From positions 76,716,394 to 76,780,393 of the forward strand of contig OX439035.1 in assembly GCA_949317995.1 (NCBI GenBank): a stretch of DNA of 64,000 bases, in the 5' to 3' direction. The notes beneath the pieces were generated by a model. The model searched no databases. It had not been told where the DNA came from and saw only the letters and a list, made by a program, of their open reading frames with translations. Origin of the DNA: Acholoe squamosa (Eukaryota; Annelida; Polychaeta; Phyllodocida; Polynoidae). This document shows positions 34,701 through 62,615 of this stretch, in pieces. Position 1 is the stretch's first letter; each line of letters opens with the position of its first letter. The translations under genes and the position numbers were made by a program.

Positions 34701-36546
34701 CCCAGTAAACACAGTTACGTTATACATACGTAGATTGCACATAGAAATTTCAGTACATTTACGTATTTTCTCAACGTAGAATAACGTATAAACGTGTATG
34801 CTGATGTACGTATTTCTGATGTAGATGTAGAATTTACGTACATATACCTCATTATTACCCGAATTAACGAAGAAAAATGATGTTCGTTAAACGTAAATGT
34901 TCCTATATATTTAGATATCCAACGTATATTTTCAATACTTTTATACTAATAACTACGATGTATGTAGTCTTGCAGGTTCTGGTTATGCTCCAATATACTT
35001 AAAATTACCTCAAAGAGACGTTCATATACCTACCCCTATACCCTCAGTTAACTTTATTCATTTAAGAATGTTATTTCCTTGTCTCATTCTATAATACTGG
35101 TATATTCAGGGCCAGTATTTAGCAAGAGAAACCAATGATTTAGCCATCAGTTTCATCATTTGAATTAAGAGTCAAGCATAACTCCTGATTGTATGTTGAA
35201 GGTTCTGTGATGCTAGGTGTATAAGTCTATTTCTTAATGCTACAGCATGGGTGTTTACCATACCTGGATCCCAAAATATACATGGTAGCATCATCAATCA
35301 TTGAATATTTTGCACAAACCTATTCCCAAATGAAAGCTTGATACAATGAGTTCTCAATAATGTGTTTTTAATTAGTATAGTTGATTAATATAGATGACAA
35401 TCATCATGGAGGTCTAAATTAAATACAATGCTCAGCAATAGTGACACCTGTTGAAATAAACTGAAAGTACAGAAATACGTAGATAAACGTAATTTTACGT
35501 ATTTCAGACCTCTTTTCGTGTAGAAACATTTAGAACAGATTAGGTGAGCACTAAATGGAAATGAATCTGCCTTGTGATTTTTATTTTCTACATTTAGATA
35601 GACCCAGACTATGTTTGATAGCTGTAACCATACAGCTTTCATATTTGTACTGGTATTGGATATGCTGCCATCTAGTGAGATAGGAGTGAAGCACAAAATA
35701 ACGTATGTGGGACGTAATCTAACGTATTTCCAACCTCTATGACCATGTGCTTTCTATATTCCCTATTATCACCCTCTGCACACCTACATTTCCACTGTTT
35801 GTTTGGAATCTAGAATTCATTACTGAATGAGATTTTGCCACATGATGCTCTAACCCATATGGTACATATATTTTATATGACCAACAAATACTCTTACTTA
35901 AATAATGCATATTTAAGATGTAATCTCAATACAGTGTTAATCCCCATAGGGATATGAAAATAGGAATTATTATCCATTATTACCTTAAAATGCACATAAT
36001 TACAACTACTGCATGTAGGTCAGCTGCCTGTCCACCAATAGGTTTGATTATGATAGAAAACATGGTTTATTCCAGGGTCAATCTGTTATTTATCCTATCT
36101 ATCTGTACTGGACTCTAAACACCATGATATGTACAGGATTCTTGTAGACCTAGGCCCAGCTGAGTTATCTTTTTTCATGTCAAGTGATTGATTTTCATCA
36201 TTATTCATCCCTGATCTTTATAAGGCAGTTGTTAATGAAATGAAAGTTTGGTTAGATAAATGAAACAATACTTTTTATCATTAGAAGTTTTTATCCAAAA
36301 TCTACATACATGAACCAACCAATATCTACGTCTTACAATCGTTCTACCTACGAACAAAGCCATTCAAAAATATGGATCAAGATTTACGTGGATAAACCTC
36401 TTAAAATTGCGAAGCATAAACCTTATTTATCAACATATATCCACCAACTGATATCTACGTTGCTGGAACCTCATATAGAGGTTCAGTAGAAAACCAACCT
36501 AGATCTACCAGAAATCTACGTTGAAACATGTAGTGTGTTTACTGGG
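34701..36546. mobile_element. 1.85-kb TIR element rich in ACGTA motifs
   Basis: Bounded by CCCAGTAAACACA at the left and its inverse TGTGTTTACTGGG at the right. Inside, especially near both ends, lie many copies of (T)ACGTA, such as TTTACGTATTT and AATACGTAGATAAACG, in both orientations. No long ORF, so it is non-autonomous or decayed. No clear target duplication was seen. The superfamily cannot be named. Confidence 0.6.
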
Positions 36547-36599
36547 AACAATGGGCTAAAAATGGAAAAATACCTGCAATATCATTTGCATATTGCTAA

Positions 36600-37450
36600 A
36601 TCCGCTTCACTATGATAGAGTACCAGACCCGGGGTGGCAAAAATACTATTGTACTATTAGTAATACCCACCCGGGGGGGGGCACTTCCCCATGAAATGAA
36701 TACCGACTGCAGCCCAACTCTCCAGAGCGGTGGCGGTGGATTCACCCACGATCCCGAAAAAGGGGGGCGGTGGATTCCCATCAGATCTCTAATAGCAGGG
36801 CGGTGGAATCCCATTAGGTCCCAAAAGGATTGTATTGTTATACAAAGACGCAGTGCTGGACAATGAAAAATTCTGATCCGTACAAAATACATGAGTACAA
36901 TACAGGGGCGTAGGTAAAGGGGGGGCCAGGGGGGCCTGGGCCCCCCAATCATGAAGGAGGTGGGGCCTGAGTATGTCTGGGCCCCCCCAATATTTTCCAA
37001 GAACTCATAAACACAATGGAAAAGAAGCTAAAACTTTACATCTCAAATTAGATTATTATGGTGATGTCATAGGGAGAATGGGGGTCTGAGCCTAAAGTCA
37101 GATCCAAAATTTACCAAAAATCACTTTTCTATATGAATTCTAAATGTGCATCACGCATCAGCCGAAAATTAAAGGTGGTCGCGATGGAGCCTTCGCCGGG
37201 CCCCCCCAATGAAGATTTGCTTCCTATGCCTCTGCAATAGGGTGTGGGCTTGAGGGAGGGGGGGCGGTGCAGTCAATATTTGGGATTGTGGAAAAAGGGG
37301 GGCGGTCAATGTCTAGCTTATCAGTCAAGTAGGGTGGTCAGTTCTCAAGATGACTGGGAGATAGGGCGGTAGGGCGGCAGTTGAGAGTGACCTACATAGA
37401 GTCAGTGCCCCCCCCCCCCCCGGGAATACCCACCATGTCAGTAATACCCA
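36600..37450. repeat. G/C-homopolymer-rich repetitive tract
   Basis: Runs of G or C longer than seven bases (36667, 36930, 37200, 37408), with recurring GGGCGGTGGATTCCC and AATACCCAC motifs at both ends. The opposing ORFs 36596-37000 and 36612-36866 are low-complexity by-products. No coding evidence. Confidence 0.5.
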
Positions 37451-38039
37451 CATCTACATCTACTTTAAGCCCCGCATGTGACCAAGTAGGTGGCGGGAGT
37501 GAGCAGCTTCTATACATACTCCGTAACTAGATGCGCCACCTAGGTTAAACGTCTGTTATTCTCTCCCAGACTGCCCCTCAACTCGGATTGATCTAAAGAA
37601 TTTCAGTCAATCCGAGCTGAGGCCAGTTTGATTCCCCCCTGACATCAACATGGGGATGATTCCGAACTTCTGATGTAATGGAACAGTGTAAAAATCACTC
37701 AATTTCATGTTTGTGAAAATAGAAAACACCGAAGGCTCCTGTTTTTGTATTAGAGTTCATAAGATTAATAGAACACTCAACTGTTACTCTTTTCCATGGG
37801 TGTATTAAGTAGTTAGTATTCACCATTGATCCCTAGTTCAGTTGGATATAACCGAGATATGAAATAATATCATTCAGTCAAATGGGCAACATTAATCGAA
37901 ACATTGATAATGCTGAATGGTGATAAAGGTCGCCACAACCAGGTTATCAGTAATCTTACAGGAATCCCAATATAATTGTTGAAGTGGAGCCAAAGTGCAA
38001 AACAAAGTCCATTCAACAACTTCAAAAAAGCTCTATACG

Positions 38040-38950
38040 TAGTCTTTGTCTAAACCGAGAGCTGATTTGTGTCTTATTTAGGACCTCTTGGAGATTGTCC
38101 TAAGTTGAAATGGACTGTAGACTGAGTGTAGGACCCCATATAACTAAAGTTAAAAAATCACTAGGTAACAAGTTATATAAACTATCAAAGTTATGGAATT
38201 CCATGACACAGGAAGTGAGTCTAACTATCCACAAAACTATGATATGTCCTGCCAGAGACTACTGTAGCTTCTATACTGGTAGCGGTCAAATTAATGAGCT
38301 TAACAAATTACAGTGCATGCAAAACTCTGCTTTGAGAACCTGTCTAAAGTGAAGAATCAGACAAGTAAGTGTAGATGCTCTGCATACTGAGTGTATAACA
38401 GATAAGTTGGACCGCCGCAGAAAACTACAGTTGATAAAAATAATGTGGAAAAAAGCCCATAATGGAGAGGCTACAATTATACAAAATATTAGGACCAGGG
38501 GGATAGAAAGATGAAATTTGTCAAAAGCCGTGCGAGAACAACTTTCTACCAGAAATCACCCTATTATAGGGGGGTTGAATTATGGGATACATTATCAGCT
38601 GAAATACAAGCTCTACCTACAATGTGGCGGTTCAACACTGCTGTACATAAATTGATCATATAATTTATATTATGTTCTCAGCATATCATTGTAATTGGAT
38701 GATACAGTTTCTTAATTACCTCTGAGTATATATCATGCCAACTACCTGAACCTTATATGAATAATACTACATCAGCTTGCTTACTAAACCCGTAGCAGTT
38801 ACAAAACTAATTTGTACAAAAAAAAAACAAAAAAAAAAAAACTATTTTCTACCAACTGACTCAGCCTTTAGATGTAACCGTGACTGGCTGCGGAAAACCG
38901 TTCCATCGGAACGAGTTTGCAGAATAAATAATCAATCAATCAATCAAGTC
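38040..38950 (+). pseudogene. Decayed LINE reverse-transcriptase 3' end
   Basis: Conceptual reading, with stops and frame changes, follows the C-terminal region of CR1/Jockey-type LINE proteins: HITKVKKSLGNKLYKLSK, then KTMICPARDYCSFYTGSG, then INELNKLQCMQNSALR, the usual thumb and end of the polymerase. The only long open piece is 38110-38352. The tract ends in AATAAATAATCAATCAATCA, a short-unit tail typical of LINE 3' ends, at about 38920-38948. It is a truncated, inactive copy. Confidence 0.7.
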
Positions 38951-40385
38951 TGAAACAGAGGACCAGTCCTGTATTCTTTATCAATATATCAACAAGTTTG
39001 GGACTGTTATGACATCGAACATGGAAATAATGTCTGTCAAGCTGTATAACTGAGAATATCTATAGCGAAACAGGAAACAGAAGGGGAGGGCGGCTTTCTT
39101 TTCTTGTCCATTCTTTTGGAGAAACAGAAAACACACATAAAACCAAGTGTTTTTTTTTCATGAAAGGCAAGGTTAAATTGCTCTCTGGTCATGTTGCATG
39201 CCTGCAGATAGCGAGGGTCCTTTGGTATATAGCACACCAATGCCTACGGTCCCAATGTCTTAATTTAGGAGTAGGCAGTATGTATAGTGCCCATATGGTT
39301 TATGTTTGCCTAATAGTAATGCAAGTACAATATGTACTCTGTTGTAGTGTATCCCTGCTACTGGCCCTGTTGGATAGCAGTACAGTGCCAGTCCCTCTAA
39401 TCGCATTTGTTGCGGCTCTAAGGCATAGTTCTAATTTACTCATGCCCTGGAGGAGGCCGGCAGCTTTGACCAGTGAGGTGTCGACAATGGGTTTAGTCCT
39501 GGAGTGGCATTGTTTCCAGGCGGCAGGAGGTGGTGCTGACCAACACTGACCACTTCACACAGTCTGACCACTGGTCAGGCTGTCCACTGGAACTATCCAT
39601 TGATACACAGCCACTGTCCACTCAAGGCAGAACCCAAGGTATACTCCACGGAGGATTCATCTGTTGCTGGAATTAGAAACAGGAATTAATGGGCTTTCTT
39701 CATACCAATGAGGATAACCAGAAATGCGTCAATGGATCATGCCATTGAACAAGGAATAATCGACCGAAATTGCTCAATTCTAAGGATTGTGAATAGTACC
39801 ATGCTGTAAATGCTTGAAATCTAAAATATGAAACCAAATCAGTAACAAGTGTGAACCGACCTAACCGCTGGGATAGAAACGCTTCAATTTGTGTGGGGTT
39901 AAAGAGTCGTGGTGAGTGGAATTTCAATCTCCATCATTCCTCTATAGGTCCTCTAGGTATGCATACGTATATTGTTGCATGGCATTTTGCTCCAGTTTTT
40001 CATTCAGTAGATTTGCATATTTTCTTTTGTAAAGATGACACTGCATAAACGGTCTGTGGCATTTTGGTCAATAAGGCAGATTTACATGGTCGCATATAGT
40101 CGTTACCCGTACGATGTACCCGGAGAGGGGGGGGGGGTGTCTGGAATTCACTCACACAGTTTCAATTTTGAAAAAGCTAACATTTTTGTACCGGCTCATG
40201 TTCAAGCGCTACTTCTCCATTGAGGATACTACTGTTATTAGCCTATGAATTAATCTACTAATGAATCACATAAGCATCTCCTAACGTTGGATATTTGGGT
40301 AATGGCTGGGGTTATAGGGATCAAGTGCTGTGCTCATTGATTACCTTAGGTAATCAACACATTAATCGCAGCACCTATATTGACG
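38950..40385. other. Intergenic, no gene recognised
   Basis: Contains the 129-codon ORF 39160-39549, which lacks splice context or family similarity. No repeat structure stands out apart from a short G run at 40128. Confidence 0.45.
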
Positions 40386-40387
40386 GG

Positions 40388-40590
40388 TAGCGGGACCCCC
40401 AGACGGGGATGACATTGCTTAATTTGGTATCTCGTGAGATGAGAACTGATAACAGCCAGCAGGATAGGGTTAAATATTGGGGAATGCTTCCCAAGTAAGA
40501 CATAATTCCAGTCGAGTTCCTTCCCCCAATTCCCTGGTGTGGGTTCTGAGCAAGCAGAATAGCCAGGAACTGGAAGGTGAGTTACGACAT
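40388..40590 (-). repeat. Dispersed repeat family, copy 2 (longer)
   Basis: The minus strand carries the same core as 2073-2145 and 58062-58132. Its left half (40470-40590), with GGGAATGCTTCCCA and TTCTGAGCA...CAGGAA, is repeated at 41955-42070. The minus-strand ORF 40346-40666 is translation of the repeat. Confidence 0.6.
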
Positions 40591-42345
40591 GTCCGATTCC
40601 CAATCTTTTCACCTCCTGATAAGAGTTATCACGAAGTGCACCATGCGGTTGACCACAGAGGATCATTCAGCAGTAAATATAAAGGGATTTATTTCAATAA
40701 TTTGAAATACAAATGTGTGATTTATTAGCTTAAATGGGATACACATATACACGACCAGGTGAAGCTTTCTGCTTCTATTTCGAAACTCACAATTCATGGC
40801 ATGAATAAGGAATTCCTTCTTATTTATACTTTAAGTATGTCATATTCACTGGATAAATGAGGTGATTGTATACATGTAAGAAATAATTCAGATGATCAAA
40901 ATCTGACGTTTCTCATGAAAAGGTAATCGTAATCAATGCACATACCAATGTTTCCTTGTTCATTTGTGGCTGAAAGTATTTCAAACATGCCTTACTTTCA
41001 AATAGAGGATACTTTGATACTTTGAAAGCATGCAACCATTACACCAGTGTAAAAATGTAGCTTATCGGCATTCTAGATCACTGCAGCACCCACTCGGCAG
41101 GTATTATAAACTGAGATGCCAAATATGAGTCACAGGTTCGCTTTTCTTCCTAAATGAGTCCGCAAAAACGTGATTTTTATAGTGCAGGCGATGATGAGAA
41201 TCCCCTTTCTGAATGGTCAATATCAACTTCAGGGCCTGCCATCTGCATGTGCAATCGTTCCCTATATTTCAACAGATTATTTTGGTCAAACTGCAAATGT
41301 CCAGGCCTGAGTGAGCGGATTTGATAATATCCGATTGTCTGATGTACATACAACAAAGACTGTTGTATATTGGGGGTGGGGGGAAGGATAGTGCACAGTT
41401 AACATCTATTAAGCTGGTTCTCATTCTAGATGTGCTGACCAGAGGGACCAGTTAGTTCTTTATAATCCACTTATATACGGAGGACTACTTCATCCTACAG
41501 TGCCTTAAATCCTACACAGTTCCTCATGAGTAATAATAGACTTAGAACTCGAGTAGCACCTCACATACATGTGAATACAAAATCACATTGTTGCAGCCAC
41601 AAGAAGGTTGTGGAATTAGGGGAACGCTATTGCAACCTAGCTTTTTCTTAATATTGAAAATCCAATGATTAGAACAAAGGTTATGCCATTTTGAAGTATT
41701 ATGGGGGAAACATTCTTGATGTTTCAAAAATGAAATGAATTCGATTCTGATGCTGAATCAACTGGTTGATTCATTTAGATGTTTAGTGTATACAGTGCTA
41801 AACTGATTTTTATCCAGGAGGGTGTTGTGAAAGGACAGGAATTCAATTCTGTCAGAGGTGCTATTCCCAAATGGGAACTGACTACCCTCAGGCAATGACT
41901 TCTCCCCTGTTTTGCAGCAAGGTAATAGTTTGTAGAATTGATTCTTAAGTTTTCATAAATTTGGGAATGCTTCCCAGTATGACTCACACTAAGAGGATTG
42001 ATTATGAGTGTAAGGTGAGAAGTTGGTTCTGAGCAGCAGAACAGCCAGGAACAGGAAGGTGAGTTATGACAGTGAGAATCTGCATCCGATTCTTTTGGCA
42101 ATAGCCTCCAGGATACTTGTGGTGGACATCTCTCGGCATGCGAACGGTTCAAGGTTAATCTACCCTCATATATGTGAGCCTATTGATATAGGATTGATGA
42201 GTTACATGCATCGTAATACCTCTTGTTTAAGACTCACCTCGCGTATAAGCAGTTTTGAAGCGGTTTTGAATTTCAGATATCCAAATATATGATTGAACGA
42301 AAACTTGATTGATCACCTTTCCATTCTTGTTCATCTTAATCAATT

Positions 42346-43039
42346 ATGTTTCTTTTTGTCGCTCAGAATGGGAGCGGTGGAAAGGATCCACCTATACCTC
42401 AGACTCGGCCCCAAAAGAGGATTCCTCATAAGACAGTTTACAACGTTACAAATATCCGTCCTTGGACGTCAACTACGCCAGGAGGACGTGAGGAGACGTC
42501 ACAACAAACGCATCATATCGAAAGGAAAAACAATCATAAGAACAATCTTAAAGACCGGAAACCCCGTCCCAGCACCACTGCCAGCGTCCTGCGCCGCCAC
42601 GACCGGAGGTCACCTACGCCTTCGTCAACCACTTCCGGTTCCACTTCCGCCACTAATCTAAAATCGCCGTCGGCACCTGCCTTCCGGTTACAAGATGACT
42701 TTGCAGTGCCCTCATCTAGGGGCGACGTGGCTTTCAGGATGAGCGCCCGAGAGGAAGTACCACAGGGGGAGGATCGGCGTGCCGCTTCCAGTCGCGGCAG
42801 CGGGGCGCGGCGCGCGGGGACCTACAGCAAGGCCCAGTACTTTGACCTGTCGTCAGCGGCCTCTCCCGCGCGACATGCCGACCGACCGGCCAGCTTCAGC
42901 GCAGACAAGGTCCACCCCCGCATGCAGCATTCACCCATGTTGGCACCGACGGCGAGTTCCGCTTCCGGTCCGCGCACGGCGCGTGTCGCAGTGCAGCCGT
43001 GGTCCGTTACTGAGGTACCCGACGAGGAGGAAACCAACG
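42346..43039 (+). CDS. Upstream coding exon of the LRRC74-like locus, Ser/Pro/Arg-rich
   Basis: A GC-rich open frame ending at a strong donor (ACG|GTAAGT, phase 1). It can start at the ATG at 42346 or, more likely, at an acceptor with a polypyrimidine tract whose AG is at 42365-42366, making the exon 42367-43039 with its true first exon further upstream and unseen. The product is disordered: basic and Ser/Thr/Pro-rich, with GGREETSQQ, RPSTTASVLRRHDRRSP and an acidic end VPDEEETN. GC content and codon use contrast strongly with the flanks, supporting real coding. It splices in phase to 43596. Confidence 0.65.
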
Positions 43040-43595
43040 GTAAGTGATTATAATCTTTTGCCTACATTTTATACTGAGATTCATTGTACTGATTTAGCCG
43101 ATGAATTGACTTTCATATGACATTGTACTGTATGTAATTCAAATGATATTGTGTACGATGCCATCAATTGCCCATTACACTGCAGATTATCCGCATTATC
43201 TATTTTATGTAGATCTATCATTTTGAATGGCAGCTTCCATATCAGACATGAAAAACAACGTGTGTTTTATGTTACATGCATAGCTGAAAATAACCCAGAA
43301 ATTTACTCCCAAATGGTGACGACGACTTTTGCGTCAAGGTGGCAAGTAGCAAAATCTAGATTTAGTTAAAACCACCTAAGTGGCAAAGAGTAGTTCTTTT
43401 TCAATATTAAAGAGAAAAAAAAAGCTGCGATGGTAGTTTCGGTCTCTTTTTTTTCTATGTGGGGTCGGGAACCTGAAACAGACATTTATTTTGTTTGTTT
43501 TTTTCCACATAATGCCGAAGTATAAATATTCTTAATATATTATATTTAGAAAATTTATACTTCATTATAAATCAACAATCAATCCATCCAAACAG

Positions 43596-43841
43596 AGACA
43601 CCTATGAGCCATGTCCTATACCCTGGGCGCAATCGACCTAAAACAGGCTTCATGCGTCAAAACACAGAGCCACGGTTGAACCTGCCACCAAAAAAGCCTC
43701 TCGAAAAGCAAAAGTCTCTCCCCCCACCAACGACTAAATCCACCCCTGGTAGACCAAAAACTGCAAGGAAGAAGGAGGAAGAGGGCAGTGGGGACTTGTT
43801 GCACATGCTCACCGATAGGAGGCGTACCTTTATGCTCACAG
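43596..43841 (+). CDS. Second upstream coding exon, basic and proline-rich
   Basis: A 246-bp symmetrical exon (phase 1 to 1) with acceptor AACAG and donor CACAG|GTATAA. The product runs from ETPMSHVLYPGRNRPKTG through PPKKPLEKQKSLPPPTTK to DLLHMLTDRRRTFMLTG. It joins in frame either to 44518 or directly to 52055. A long form from ATG 42346 would be 768 aa without the 44518 exon or 807 aa with it. The joining is inferred from phase only. Confidence 0.6.
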
Positions 43842-44517
43842 GTATAAACCTGGCTTGGTGTGGTCATTTTATGAGAGGCTTGACTTATTACTAGGTGCCG
43901 TAGTGGTACATATTGATGACTGGAATAGAAGCTTTCTTGACACTGGGCACAGGAGGACTGGGACACATTATTTTGGTCTATACATATACTAATGTGCTAT
44001 GTGAATAGGCTAGCTTTGCTTTGCACACATGTCATGCATTAAGTGCTTGCTGGTTACAATATTGGACATTTCCCCCCTAACAATGTTTGTCAGTTTGAAG
44101 GAATAGGAGATGTGCTTTCAATTGAGTTGCTCCCCAGTTGAATTTCTTCTCAATGCGTGAGCTTTAAGTATAATTATTTTGATGCCTTAGATATGGTCGA
44201 CAAAATGTGGTCGAAAGGGGGGAGCTGGCTGTGAGAACCCTGCATGGTTATGGCACTACATCAAAATAAGTCGTGCGAATATTGAAAAAACAATATCACA
44301 AAAAAATGCTTTCTCACCTCATAACCCACTAAACTATCAGTCTATGACGTGTCGCCTTGTTGCCGCACATGCAAAACACCGCGCGAAAGCCACGCCGCGT
44401 ATTGGGTGGATAAACGGTTATTACTAAAGGCGGCCCTAGCTTCCTAGAACAATAGGCTTAATTCCAGGCAGTTATGCTCAATTAGTTTTCTTATGACTAG
44501 CGCCACTAACAACACAG

Positions 44518-44634
44518 AAGTCATGGAGTGTACATGTGAGAGTCCTCTGGATGTAGTAATCTCAACAAATATGGAATCAAACATTTCAAAATCTTTTGAG
44601 AGTTTACTCCGGCGCCCTGTATTTAAGCTTACGG
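44518..44634 (+). CDS. Optional coding exon or alternative first exon
   Basis: Bounded by AACACAG and a strong donor ACGG|GTAAGT. It is open in phase 1 to 1 (39 codons) and contains its own ATG at 44523, so it could also begin a 492-aa form: MECTCESPLDVV through LLRRPVFKLTG. It ends with KLTG, much like the MLTG end of the previous exon. Whether it is a first or an internal exon cannot be told from sequence. Confidence 0.5.
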
Positions 44635-47600
44635 GTAAGTCTTATTTCGTTCTAACCAATATTCTATAAAACTTATACATGTATGTAGTACAGAAGTCCG
44701 CTGTCAAAATAACTTATCCTCAGTAAATAATAATTACTAAAATATATGGTCAAACTTTGTCTCTTTCCTGACCTAAACCTTCTTCAGTTTATATATGGGA
44801 CTAGGAGAATTTTCATCTCTTGGATGAAAAGAAATTCTGTGTGCGAAAAGTTGTCTGTCATTTTGTCAAAACGATTCTATCGATTACCTTTTATAACACA
44901 ATTATCTACAAAGGAAATGACTCATTTACAGTTTTGACATTATTTGCATGGACACAATATCTCTTGCCATCCTCAGAATCCCTTCTCCCTTTTAGTAAAG
45001 ACAACTTATTGAGTACTTCTAGGAGAACAGGAGGAATAGATGGACCGTTAAGATGAATCAGAGCTAATCTGTATTCCATCTTCTTACTGAATGAGAAGTC
45101 ACAAATGACTAGAGTTAATTTGCAATACCACAAAAAAAAATCACTATGATGATTATAAATAATATTGAACATCTTTATTGATTAAGTAATAAATCTACAC
45201 ACGTACACATTGGATCGACAAAAACATGCACACTATTTCTATATTGCTGGTACATGTATTTAAAAATATCAACAAGATTCAAACAGGATGCAATGTAGTA
45301 AACGCGTTATTAGTACATTGTATGGCGCTTCCAATAACTTTAAATCAAATGCAATGTAAATCACGCAAACTTATAATGTAGTATCACAAATTTCGGTTAA
45401 TGCTCATGCAGGGAGTAACAGGAATATTTTTAAAATTCTACATGCAGATACCAGTACTAATACCCACAGGAAACAAAGTTCGCCAATGCTCTATCAATAT
45501 AATAAGCATGAACAATAATATCGACAACAACATTCCATCAGGGATAGATATGAAATATGTGCGCCTGTAGATTCTACTTCGAACGATTAAGACATACCTG
45601 TGGGCTGGTCGCAGAAGCACTTGGCAACTTCCGGGAGACAATGCACTTTACAATACATGTAAAACAAACCACATCTCAAAACAATCTCATTAAACACCTC
45701 CCACAGGGGTCAGTTTCAGAATCACATAAACGTGCACTGTTCTGTAACAAACTCCACAGTGCTGTTTATCAACACTGTTGTGAAATGCACATCTGGAACG
45801 CAGTCTGAGGGCATGGGTCGGATGGTTTTTTGATTAAGAAAGTCTAGTTCTAGGGACTGCAGATCACAAAAAAAAATGAGCTGATGAAACACCTTTAGAC
45901 CTAGTGTAACTTGGACTTACCAGTGGTTGGTAAGTGAGTCATTATAAATTTGTACTTCCCTTCTGTCTTGTTTAGAAATAACCCAGCCAATAAAGTGTGC
46001 CTTTTCTATCTGACTCAATACTGACCTGTTGCAGGCCTAATCGTTGGTCTACTATAGATATGATATGCTCTTCAAGCCGAGAGGTTGTTTTACTCCATAC
46101 TGATTTACTTGGCACAAGTAAGAAGACCCCTGTTGATCGAGCTATTAATGGGTATAAATCAATGTGGCCTCCCACCGCTTTAAGATTGATAACTTCTCAA
46201 ATGACAATTCATAGAGTCACAGTAAGCTAACAATGACTGGGGATTTTGGGATAACAGCATGAGGTCACTCTGACGAGAGTAACTTTTGCAATTTTAACGT
46301 ACACTAGTATAATACAAACGCAAAATCTTTAGATTTATGATTACATAGGAAGGGAATCTCCCCACTCTCGTCACCCATAACTCTGATCTGTTTGGAGCTA
46401 TAATGGGTTTAAAAACCTTGATATGCTTAGGCATAGGTTCCTTTTTAAAAAGCGTTTGTTTCAATTTAAGACGGAACAAAACAATATAAAATTGCTGATC
46501 AAATAACTGGACTAGACCACACCTTGCTGGTCAATATGACTTATATATATATACATGACTCACAGCATGTCCTGCAGGCAATATCACCCATGAGTGTTTC
46601 TTAAAAAAATCAAAGCCTCTCTTTATGCTGCATTGATCCAAGAATAAATTGAGGACATTGACACACATTGTTTATCTAGAGAATTTAAGGTGGCAGTAAG
46701 CCTATAACCCACAGTGCCCTAACCCCTGGAGGAGGACATGTTGACACCCCTCCGGTCAACAGGTAACCAAACAGAATCAATTTAAACTGGGTACCCTACT
46801 CTGTTTGGCCCTAGTATACACAACCTATACTTCAGGTAGGAAAGATCCCAAGTGGCCTACGGCCATTTTAACAAGCTTCATTGAATTTCCCACAATGTTT
46901 TACTTGAAGTCGTTATGCACATTGAAGTCCATGTAGATTAGGCATTGCATTTAGTAATTGCCTTTTTGGAATAAATGCATTGGACTGATGTATATCTCTG
47001 AGCTATTTCATGCGTGTTTTGCTATGGGGATTGTGACTACAAAGCTAGCCCAGCATAAGGCCAAGTGCCAGACTATTTCAACTATTACCGTCATTACGGC
47101 CACAGAAACCAGTTAATGGCCCTGCAATTGCAATATGCAAACACAATACTCCCTCAGAAATAAAAACAAAACCCAAATGTCAATAGCCCAACCAGAAACG
47201 TAGTAAATCAGGTAATACTCGTGACTAAGTCCTAAATACCCTTTCTTCAACACAAGAAAGGTTCTTAAACAAAAAATCAGGAGGCCCCCTGAACCATTGG
47301 CACCTGTGTAATAGCAGGTGTTGGGTCTTCTGCTTTGGGTAGCTCTTGTGGTTGTTCTGTATGCAAACATGACAGAGGTGCCCACCAAATGGCCATATTA
47401 CTCCGGACCATATTCCCTCACTCCCAGTGCCTCCAGCACCACCATGCTAAACCGATCTCCACTTACATTAAGGCAGGCAGAGACCATGCTGCCTCCTCAG
47501 GTGTAGATTTAAGACTATTTACTTAGTCTCTGTTCCCAATCAAGGGGCGTGTATGGACAGTAAACTTTCCTAGAGGCATGTTCCTCCAGCCAATGGTTGA

Positions 47601-48687
47601 CCTGGGCTGTAAGGAGTATAGCAGAGGCCTTCTTGTAGCTTGGTGTTTCCTTCAATATGGAACATATATAGTAGTTGCTGACAAGACACACCTGCCACTG
47701 ATCATGTAGATACCTATCACATATCAAGATATTGGATTATCGATCTTGATGATGTGAGGGCCACGACACCAGGGTAATTGCTAACAGTCATAAAAAGGCG
47801 GAAATCGAAGGCAAACTTATTACATGTGTGTAAGGTGATTGGGTGGTATGATTCACATTACCAAGTGCCAGGAAAGGCCCATGTGTTATAGTCTTGTTTA
47901 CAGTCACTTAAATGGAGTTAAAAAACATACAAGTGACACCACCTTAGTGTGAACCTCCAGGGGAGAGCTGCCTGAGGGCATAGCCTAGCAGGATAATACA
48001 GGGCTGTGGAATTTGAGGCAGAGACTCGAGGAGTTGAGTCTTGAAGAGCAGAGTCAACCCCGACAACATTTAGCTGAGTGATCCAATATGTGTTCAGGAA
48101 AACAAAAATTGTGGCCGGCCTCAAGAGCAATTCCCTGAAGGAACCTAGCGGACTGGAGTTTAAAACTGAGGCTTGGAATCACACACTATTGCCTAGAGTC
48201 ATCCGGCTTCCAGCGTGTATTCCTATAACTGTATTTCGGAGCATATAGCTATATAAGCCATTTGTAGTGCTGGGCACTACAATACATACACATCTGTAAT
48301 CACTACACAAAGGCACCCTCATCTATCAATCCACCACTGAGCTCCTTATAACTATTTGACAGTCAACTATTTACTATGTGAAGACATTTCAGCTAGCTCT
48401 TGGGACTACTGCTACAACAGGACAACAGTTTAGCTTATGTGGCAGACGCTAGACTTTGTTCTTATTGTATGCCTCCAGTCATAATGGTACATAATGCTCA
48501 TTGAGAGGCTATACATATTTCCAATGGCATTTTCAGGCAGTGTATAGACATGTGTATCAAAAGAAAGACTATTGTCTACAGTGCCATTAGTTGTGTAGGC
48601 ACAAACTAGAGACACCCTTCCCCTTCCCTCCCTACCTCAGCTAGTGTTCAATAAGACACACGGATATTGATCAACCTATAGATAAAC

Positions 48688-62615
<13,928 letters not shown>

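Noticed and set aside
39160-39549. 129-codon plus-strand ORF
   Set aside because: No family similarity, no flanking exons, ordinary base composition; consistent with chance.
41775-42292. Minus- and plus-strand ORFs just before 42346
   Set aside because: The minus ORF is a second copy of the dispersed repeat seen at 40470-40590. The plus ORF has no clear donor or acceptor linking it to 42367.
48250-48257. TATATAAG as a TATA box for the 48688 start
   Set aside because: It lies about 430 bases upstream in AT-rich DNA, with no other core-promoter support.
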